From Microbacterium atlanticum (GTDB lineage Bacteria; Actinomycetota; Actinomycetes; Actinomycetales; Microbacteriaceae): a DNA stretch of 64,000 bases. Location: contig NZ_CP063813.1 in NCBI RefSeq assembly GCF_015277815.1, forward strand, positions 1 to 64,000, read 5' to 3'. The notes beneath the pieces are model-generated. The model saw only the letters and a list, made by a program, of their open reading frames with translations, did not search any database and was not told where the DNA came from. Positions 58,941 to 64,000 of this stretch are shown here, one piece after another. The translations under genes were made by a program, and so were the position numbers. Position 1 is the first letter of the stretch. Each line of letters opens with the position of its first letter.

Positions 58941-59777
58941 ATGACGGTGGCGTTCGTCCTCGGTGGCGGCGGAGTCCGCGGTGCCGTGCAGATCGGCATG
59001 CTGCGCGCGCTGCTGGAGTCCGGCATCCGGCCGGACCTGATCGTCGGCACCTCGGTCGGCGCGATCAACGGCGCCTTGGTGGCAAGCGACCCGCGCCCCG
59101 CGGTCGTCGACCGTCTGCTCGACGCGTGGACCTCGCCCGAAGCGAACTCGGTGTACGGAGACTCGCTGTTCGCGCAGTTCACGCGGCTGGTGAGGACCCG
59201 GACGCACCTGAACTCGCCGGCCCCGCTGCGGAGGCTGCTCGAGCGCGCGCTCGGGGAAGACGCCCGCTTCGAGGATCTGCCGGTGCGCTTGCGCGTCGTG
59301 GCCGCGAGCATCGAGCGGGCGGCCGAGCGGGTCTTCGACTCCGGTCCGCTCATCGACGCCGTGCTGGCATCGGCCTCGGTCCCGGGTCTCCTGCCGCCGA
59401 CCCGCATCGGCGAAGAGCATTTCATCGACGGCGGCATCGTGAACTCCATCCCGATCGCACACGCCGTGGAAACCGGTGCCGACACCGTTTTCGTGCTGCA
59501 GGTGGGCCGCGTCGAGACACCCCTCGAGGCGCCGCAGACCGCCGTCGACACCGCGCGGGTCGCCTTCGAGGTGGCCCGCCGGCACCGCTACGCGCGCGAC
59601 CTCGCGACCGTGCCCGAGGGGGTGACGCTGCTCGTGCTGCCCAGCGGCGAGCCGGGCGGCGACGACTCGCTGCTGTCGTACCGCCGCATGGACAGCGTCC
59701 GCGGCCGGATCGATCGGGCATACGAGGCGGGCCGCGAGTTCCTCGCCGCGCACGGCCTCGTCGGCGGGGATGCATGA
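58941..59777 (+). CDS. Patatin-like phospholipase
   Basis: The 278-residue protein has the patatin serine-aspartate dyad: the oxyanion loop GGGGVRGAVQIGML, nucleophile elbow GTSVGA (Ser) and DGGIVNSIP (Asp). Bacterial members hydrolyse phospholipids or acyl chains (RssA/YchK type). The ATG at 58941 lies 6 nt after TAGGGT (58929-58934), so leaderless. The gene continues into an acyltransferase gene with a 4-bp overlap, so the pair may recycle or remodel phospholipids. Confidence 0.92.
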   Translation: MTVAFVLGGGGVRGAVQIGMLRALLESGIRPDLIVGTSVGAINGALVASDPRPAVVDRLLDAWTSPEANSVYGDSLFAQFTRLVRTRTHLNSPAPLRRLLERALGEDARFEDLPVRLRVVAASIERAAERVFDSGPLIDAVLASASVPGLLPPTRIGEEHFIDGGIVNSIPIAHAVETGADTVFVLQVGRVETPLEAPQTAVDTARVAFEVARRHRYARDLATVPEGVTLLVLPSGEPGGDDSLLSYRRMDSVRGRIDRAYEAGREFLAAHGLVGGDA

Positions 59778-60853
59778 TGCGGATGGCTCCCATCTGGGTG
59801 CGCCGCATCCTCCTCGCCCCGCTGGTGATCGTGGCCGCGGTGCTCATGTTCGTCCTCACGCCGCTCTGGCTGCTCGTGGGCCTCGCGCTGACCTCGCTCG
59901 TCCCCGGGCGGTTCCGCCTCCCCCGCGTGCTGTGGCTGATCACCGTCTACCTCCTCTGGGAAGCCGTGCTGGTCCTGGCGATGTTCGGCCTGTGGATCGG
60001 GTCCGGCTTCGGCTACGCGCTGCGACGGCCCGCTTTCGTGGCCGCCCACTATCGCCTGGGTGCGTGGGGCCTGCGCGTGCTCTTCCGCGTCTTCGGCAGC
60101 GTGCTGCGCTTGACCATCTCGACCACCGGCGGGGACGACGACGGAGGAATGGACGCCGTCGCGGGACCCGACGCGTTCGACGCGCTGTTCGCGCCGGGCA
60201 CCCCGCTCATCGTGGCGAGCAGGCACGGCGGACCGGGCGACTCGTTCATCCTCATCCACACAGTGCTCAACGAGGCGCATCGCCGGCCGCGGATCGTGCT
60301 GAAGTACACGCTGCAGTGGGATCCCGCGATCGACATCCTGCTGCACCGCGTGCCGTCGCGGTTCATCGTCCCGACCGGCTTCCACCGCACCGAGCGCGGC
60401 GGCGGCATCGGCGTCGAGCGGGCGCTCGCCGACCTCGCCACCGGCCTCGGGGCCGACGACGCATTCGTCATCTTCCCGGAGGGCGGCAACGTGAGCCCGA
60501 CCCGTCGGCTGACACGGATCCGGCGCCTGCGGGATGCCGGGCGCGAGGGCCTCGCCGCGCGCGCCGAAGCGCTCGTGCACGTGATGGCGCCGCAGCCGGG
60601 TGGTATCCACGCGGCGCTCGACGCCGCCCCGACGGCCGATGTCGTGTTCATCGCGCACACCGGCCTGGACCGCCTGGTGACCGTGCGCGACATCTGGCGG
60701 GAGCTGCCCATGGACAAGGGCATCACGATGTGCGCGTGGCGAGTGCCCCGCGCCGAGGTGCCCGAGGGCATCGAGGAGCGCGGGGCGTGGCTGTTCGACT
60801 GGTTCGCGCGGATCGACGGGTGGATCGACGCGCACCCCGAGCTCGACGGCTGA
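59774..60853 (+). CDS. Acyltransferase (PlsC-like) membrane protein
   Basis: The 359-residue protein starts with two membrane helices (about 14-38 and 58-82) and has a PlsC-type domain with HX4D (RHGGPGDS) and FPEGGN, the catalytic and acyl-CoA-binding motifs of 1-acylglycerol-3-phosphate acyltransferases. EGG replaces the usual EGT. A likely role is acylation of lysophospholipids made by the patatin gene it overlaps by 4 bp (ATGA). Confidence 0.88.
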   Translation: MMRMAPIWVRRILLAPLVIVAAVLMFVLTPLWLLVGLALTSLVPGRFRLPRVLWLITVYLLWEAVLVLAMFGLWIGSGFGYALRRPAFVAAHYRLGAWGLRVLFRVFGSVLRLTISTTGGDDDGGMDAVAGPDAFDALFAPGTPLIVASRHGGPGDSFILIHTVLNEAHRRPRIVLKYTLQWDPAIDILLHRVPSRFIVPTGFHRTERGGGIGVERALADLATGLGADDAFVIFPEGGNVSPTRRLTRIRRLRDAGREGLAARAEALVHVMAPQPGGIHAALDAAPTADVVFIAHTGLDRLVTVRDIWRELPMDKGITMCAWRVPRAEVPEGIEERGAWLFDWFARIDGWIDAHPELDG

Positions 60854-60856
60854 GGG

Positions 60857-61816
60857 TCAGCGGTGCGGCTTCGGATGCACGACGCGTCCCGGCGCGTCGC
60901 CGTGACCCCGCGACGGCACCGGCCACGGTGCGGGCGGCGTCGTGCTGGGCCGCTGCGGCGCGGGAAGCGGCTCGGCGACGGGCGACGACGCGGGCGGGGG
61001 CGCCGCAGGTGCGCCGGAGGCCGAGGCGGGAGGGGCGGATGCCGTCTCCGTCGTCGCCGGTGGCGCGGCGGTCGGGCCCAGCTCGAGCATCACCTTCTTC
61101 TCGAGCACCTCGATCGCTTCGTCGGAGAGCGAGATGAGTCCGTCGAGCTCTTCGCGGACGCGGCGGTAGGCGAGCTGGCGTTCGGCGGGGGTCGCCGCCT
61201 CGTCGATCGCGACGGTGAGCAGCTTCTTCGCGGTCTCGAGGCGCTTTCGCTCGATCTCGGTGAAGCTCGAGTCGCGCAGGCGCCGGGCGTCGCGCTCCGC
61301 GACGTCGAAGGCGACCTCGAAGTCGGCCACCGCGCTGCGGTACTCGGCGAGCTGGTCCTTGGTCAGGCGCGCCTTGGACGATGCGGGGCGCAGTCCGTCG
61401 GCGATGCGCTTGGCGCGCAGGAACGCGGCGGTCAGCGGCTGGCGGCCGTCGCTCATCGCGGGGAACGCGATGATCTTGGCGACGTCCAGCTCGTACTCCA
61501 GCCACCGCGACGTGACCGCGTCGTGCGTCGCGAACAGACGTTCCAGCTGGGTGGCCTGCGTCTCGCGGGCGGCGGGCACCGCCGCGGGCACGGCGGTCGG
61601 TCCGGTGATCGTGGGGAGGGATGCCGCCGGCACGGCCTTGCCGCGGGCGGCCGCCTGCGCCGCCTTCAGCTCGGCCTTGGCGTGCATCATCTCCAGCCGG
61701 CGCTTGTGGCGCAGGCGCGCACCGCGCTCCCAGGCGCTGCCGACCCAGCCGACGACGCCCATGAGCGGGAACACCAGCCACCAGTAGCTGCCGATGAAGA
61801 CCCAGATCTGGTCCAC
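60857..61816 (-). CDS. Membrane protein of unknown function (paralog 1)
   Basis: The 319-residue protein has an N-terminal membrane helix (about 5-25), a basic stretch, a helical core (about 90-240) and a Pro/Ala-rich disordered C terminus (about 245-319). The core contains LFATHDAVTSRWLEYELDV, IIAFPAMSDGRQPLT and AEYRSAVADFEVAFDVAER, which match the neighbouring paralog closely. No known family is recognised. It is probably cytoplasmic apart from the anchor. Confidence 0.8.
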   Translation of the reverse strand: MDQIWVFIGSYWWLVFPLMGVVGWVGSAWERGARLRHKRRLEMMHAKAELKAAQAAARGKAVPAASLPTITGPTAVPAAVPAARETQATQLERLFATHDAVTSRWLEYELDVAKIIAFPAMSDGRQPLTAAFLRAKRIADGLRPASSKARLTKDQLAEYRSAVADFEVAFDVAERDARRLRDSSFTEIERKRLETAKKLLTVAIDEAATPAERQLAYRRVREELDGLISLSDEAIEVLEKKVMLELGPTAAPPATTETASAPPASASGAPAAPPPASSPVAEPLPAPQRPSTTPPAPWPVPSRGHGDAPGRVVHPKPHR

Positions 61817-61855
61817 TCTGTCATGCTAACGGCCGCCGCCGACCGCGCGCTCGCC

Positions 61856-62653
61856 TCAGGGCACCCTGCCAGCGGGTGGCTCGCCTGGTCGCGGCTGCGG
61901 GAGTCGTGCGATCAGCCCCGGCAGCCGGTCCGCAAGCTCGGCGATGGCGGCCGCCGCCGCCGTGATGCTCGCGGCCGTGGTCGTCGCGGCCGAGATCGGG
62001 CGGGCGGCGCCGGGCACGGCGGCCTGGCGCTCCGCCTCGTCGAACGCGAGCTCGAGCTCACGCACCGCCACGCGGTATTCGGCGAACTGCTGCGGTGTGA
62101 CGCGGTCGCGCAGCGTCGGCCGCTTGGTGAGGGCCTCGCGCTGCGCCATGAGGAAGGCGAGAGTGGCCGGATGCCGCGAGTCGGTCATCTGCGGATAGGC
62201 CAGCGCCTTGTCGACGTCGGTCTCGTACGCCAGCCACCGCGCGTTCACCGCATCGTGCACCGCGTACAGCCGGTCGATCGGCAGCGGGTCGTGGACGTCG
62301 GCCGCGCGGTACTGCGAGTAGCCGGCTTTCACGCGGGAGCGGCTCGCGCGGAGCTCGAGCGACGCGCTCCGCTCGGCGTGCTTCGCAGCCTGCAGCTCTC
62401 GCCGCGCCTCGTACGCGCGGTGCGCCGGCTGTGCCTTCGACGTCATGACGTCGGCCTGGGCCGTGCGCACGCGGGCCTTCGCAGCGACGAGCGCGCGGTA
62501 CGCCTGCATCTCCTCATGACGTGCGGCGTCGAGCTCGAGACGACGCGCGCGGCGGGTGCGCGTCGTCAGCCCGGCGTAGGTCGCCGCCCCGGCGCCCGCG
62601 GCGGCCGGGGCGATCCACCACCAGGTCGACACGATGAGGAGGATCGGCTCCAC
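61856..62653 (-). CDS. Membrane protein of unknown function (paralog 2)
   Basis: The 265-residue protein shares its core with the adjacent gene: LYAVHDAVNARWLAYETDV, ALAYPQMTDSRHPAT and AEYRVAVRELELAFDEAER. It too has an N-terminal membrane helix (about 5-27) and basic/coiled-coil region (about 30-110). The GTG at 62653 starts the gene. The two genes are in tandem, so they arose by duplication and may form a heteromer. Function unknown. Confidence 0.8.
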   Translation of the reverse strand: MEPILLIVSTWWWIAPAAAGAGAATYAGLTTRTRRARRLELDAARHEEMQAYRALVAAKARVRTAQADVMTSKAQPAHRAYEARRELQAAKHAERSASLELRASRSRVKAGYSQYRAADVHDPLPIDRLYAVHDAVNARWLAYETDVDKALAYPQMTDSRHPATLAFLMAQREALTKRPTLRDRVTPQQFAEYRVAVRELELAFDEAERQAAVPGAARPISAATTTAASITAAAAAIAELADRLPGLIARLPQPRPGEPPAGRVP

Positions 62654-62719
62654 GGTGCCATGGTAGTCGCGATATAGCGCAATTGTCGCCGGGAGTCTCC
62701 TGGAGGATCTCCGGCGGAT

Positions 62720-62902
62720 TCAGTGGCCGCCGATTTCCATCGTTCCGCCGTGGCGTCGGCGGTCGGTGGCCTCGTGGACCGGGCTGCCGGGGCCATGGCC
62801 GGGTTCGCGCGTGCGCGTGCGGGTCTTCCGCGACTCGTACGTCTCACGCGGCGGCGAGAAGAAGTTCCGCACCCGGGTCCACATCGAGAGGCCGCCGCTC
62901 AT
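62720..62902 (-). CDS. Small Arg/His-rich hypothetical protein
   Basis: A 60-residue reading frame (MSGGLSMWTRVRNFFSPPRE...) that begins 6 nt after TATGGT (62909-62914, minus strand), so a leaderless transcript fits. It starts with an amphipathic helix (LSMWTRVRNFFSP) and continues as a basic, Gly/His-rich tail. No family is recognised. The support is the promoter-start fit, not similarity. Confidence 0.5.
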   Translation of the reverse strand: MSGGLSMWTRVRNFFSPPRETYESRKTRTRTREPGHGPGSPVHEATDRRRHGGTMEIGGH

Positions 62903-62935
62903 GGGCAGACCATACCGCGCGTGCGCGGCATCCGC

Positions 62936-63037
62936 ATCCGCCGGATCGAGTGCGGCGCCGCGCGAAGCCCGCCGCCGCGCATGGGGATCCGCCGGATCGA
63001 GTGCGACGCCGGGCGAAGCCCGCCGCCGCGTATCGAG
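62936..63037. repeat. Tandem 51-bp repeat
   Basis: Two copies of a 51-bp unit (62936-62986 and 62987-63037) differ at only a handful of positions and lie in the non-coding gap between the two small genes. Each begins ATCCGCCGGATCGAG, which itself contains an inverted GATCCGCCGGATC-like stretch in copy 2. The function is unknown. Confidence 0.8.
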
Positions 63038-63038
63038 A

Positions 63039-63176
63039 TCAGCCGAACAGCAGTGCGAAGACCGTGGCGCCGCCGCCGACGAGGATCAGGGCGACGATGG
63101 TCACCCACGCGATGATCTTGACCCGGCGCTGCCGGGTGTCGTTGAAACCGCTGTACTCGTCGTCGTCCGCCGCCAT
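63039..63176 (-). CDS. Very small single-span membrane protein upstream of the purL 3' end
   Basis: A 45-residue frame (MAADDDEYSGFNDTRQRR, then a membrane helix about 20-43, ending ALLFG). It has an acidic start, a basic patch before the helix and only a two-residue tail. The ATG at 63176 is 6 nt after TAGGAT (63183-63188, minus), a classical leaderless start here. It was found by reading the minus strand and is too short for automatic lists. The function is unknown; it may regulate a neighbour. Confidence 0.72.
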   Translation of the reverse strand: MAADDDEYSGFNDTRQRRVKIIAWVTIVALILVGGGATVFALLFG

Positions 63177-63212
63177 GCGCTCATCCTACTTCCGGGTCCG
63201 CGCGAACCCGTG

Positions 63213-64000
63213 TCAGGCGGTGTGCTCGGTGACGATCGGCCCGAAGGCGTCGGGGAGCGTCGAGGTCGACAGGCCGCGCAGCTCGGCCAGCGGCACGGTG
63301 AACAGGCCCTGCACCTCCAGCGCCGGCTCGTCGCCGTCGGCCGCGGAGTCGGTCACACCGATCCGCAGCACCGGGTAGCCCCGGCCCTCGCACAGCCCGC
63401 GGAACTTCACGTCGTCCTCGCGCGGCACCGAGACGATGACGCGGCCGGTGGACTCCGAGAACAGCGCGGTCGCGGCATCCACCCCGTCCCGTTCCTGGAT
63501 CTCGTTCAGCCATACGCGGGCGCCGACGCCGAACCGCATCACGGACTCGGCGAGAGCCTGCGCGAGACCCCCCGACGACAGGTCGTGCGCCGACGAGACG
63601 AGCGACTGCTGTCCGGCGGCGTGGAGCAGGTCGGCCAGCTTCTTCTCGTTCGCGAGGTCCACCGCCGGCGGGCGACCGCCGAGGTGGCCGTGGATCGTGC
63701 CGGCCCACTGCGAGCCCGAGAGCTCGGTCGCCGTGACCCCCAGGAGGTAGATGTTCTCGCCCGGATCCTGCCATCCCGACGGGATGCGGCGGGCGACATC
63801 GTCGATGATCCCGAGGACGCCGACCACCGGCGTCGGGAAGATGGGCTGGTCGCCGGTCTGGTTGTAGAACGACACGTTGCCGCCGGTGACGGGCACGCCG
63901 AGTTCGAGGCATCCGTCCGACAGTCCTTCGACCGCCTGCGAGAACTGCCACATCACTTCGGGGTTCTCGGGGCTGCCGAAGTTCAGGCAGTCGGTCACCG
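63213..64000 (-). CDS. purL: Phosphoribosylformylglycinamidine synthase II (PurL), 3' part
   Basis: PurL makes FGAM from FGAR, glutamine and ATP in purine synthesis. Only the C-terminal 262 residues are in the window; the gene runs off the right edge. [44 protein letters not shown] and [18 protein letters not shown] are standard PurL motifs. The stop lies 37 bp before the small protein. It is the small PurL type that works with PurQ and PurS. Confidence 0.95.
   Translation of the reverse strand, partial: VTDCLNFGSPENPEVMWQFSQAVEGLSDGCLELGVPVTGGNVSFYNQTGDQPIFPTPVVGVLGIIDDVARRIPSGWQDPGENIYLLGVTATELSGSQWAGTIHGHLGGRPPAVDLANEKKLADLLHAAGQQSLVSSAHDLSSGGLAQALAESVMRFGVGARVWLNEIQERDGVDAATALFSESTGRVIVSVPREDDVKFRGLCEGRGYPVLRIGVTDSAADGDEPALEVQGLFTVPLAELRGLSTSTLPDAFGPIVTEHTA

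Noticed and set aside
62899..63108. Arg-rich frame over the 51-bp repeat
   Set aside because: Its sequence is just the translated repeat, it overlaps the small membrane gene in another frame, and there is no start signal.

Overview
The window is the origin-proximal region of a high-GC actinobacterial chromosome, most likely Microbacterium or a close Microbacteriaceae relative. This rests on the order dnaA-oriC-dnaN-recF-dciA-gyrB-gyrA, the crgA / sortase / pabA / pknB-pknA-pbpA-rodA-pstP-fhaB-fhaA block, NucS, the strongly GC-biased third codon positions, and the many start codons that lie 6-8 nt behind a TANNNT -10 box (leaderless transcripts). I see no rRNA genes, CRISPR arrays, insertion sequences or prophage; it is core chromosome with some accessory genes.

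Layout. 1-10231: replication genes on the + strand around oriC (1593-2071). 10245-16430: a VIT-family transporter, tRNA-Ile and tRNA-Ala, two divergent paralogous lipoprotein hydrolases, a NUDIX hydrolase, a YbaK-type deacylase, a small membrane protein, a cyclophilin and a zinc-ribbon rhomboid. 16430-16594: a non-coding gap with a second group of DnaA-box-like sequences and a strong bidirectional terminator. 16596-27657: crgA, class E sortase and pabA facing the long minus-strand cell-wall signalling operon fhaA-fhaB-pstP-rodA-pbpA-pknA-pknB, then tRNA-Leu. 27723-38427: GNAT, GntR, cold-shock protein, a rhomboid-like/DUF2156 fusion, a coiled-coil membrane protein, a HAD phosphatase, NucS, a ParA-like ATPase and a divergent MFS/LacI pair with twin operators. 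38596-44917: the overlapping mrpACDEFG Na+/H+ antiporter operon. 44947-52447: penicillin acylase family protein, argG, one intact and one frameshifted Pr6Pr-type membrane gene, and a broken HNH endonuclease gene. 52586-64000: purA, lactonase-like protein, AI-2E family transporter, chorismate mutase, a GntR/ABC module, a patatin/acyltransferase pair, two paralogous membrane proteins of unknown function, two very small proteins and the 3' part of purL.

How the genes fit together. The left part is replication initiation and topology. The middle kinase/phosphatase/FHA/PBP/RodA operon with CrgA controls growth and division. NucS links to the sliding clamp for mismatch repair. The Mrp operon provides pH and sodium homeostasis. 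argG, purA, purL, pabA and chorismate mutase are isolated biosynthetic genes.

The most unusual signal is not a gene. The 7-mer GGATGCC / GGCATCC recurs about seventy times by eye count, in both orientations, often by means of otherwise disfavoured codons, and two intergenic terminator stems are made of an inverted pair of it, much as DNA uptake sequences behave in other bacteria. Other points are the DnaA-box group about 14.5 kb from oriC, the rhomboid-like/aminoacyltransferase fusion, and a short stretch of gene decay at 50.3-52.4 kb.
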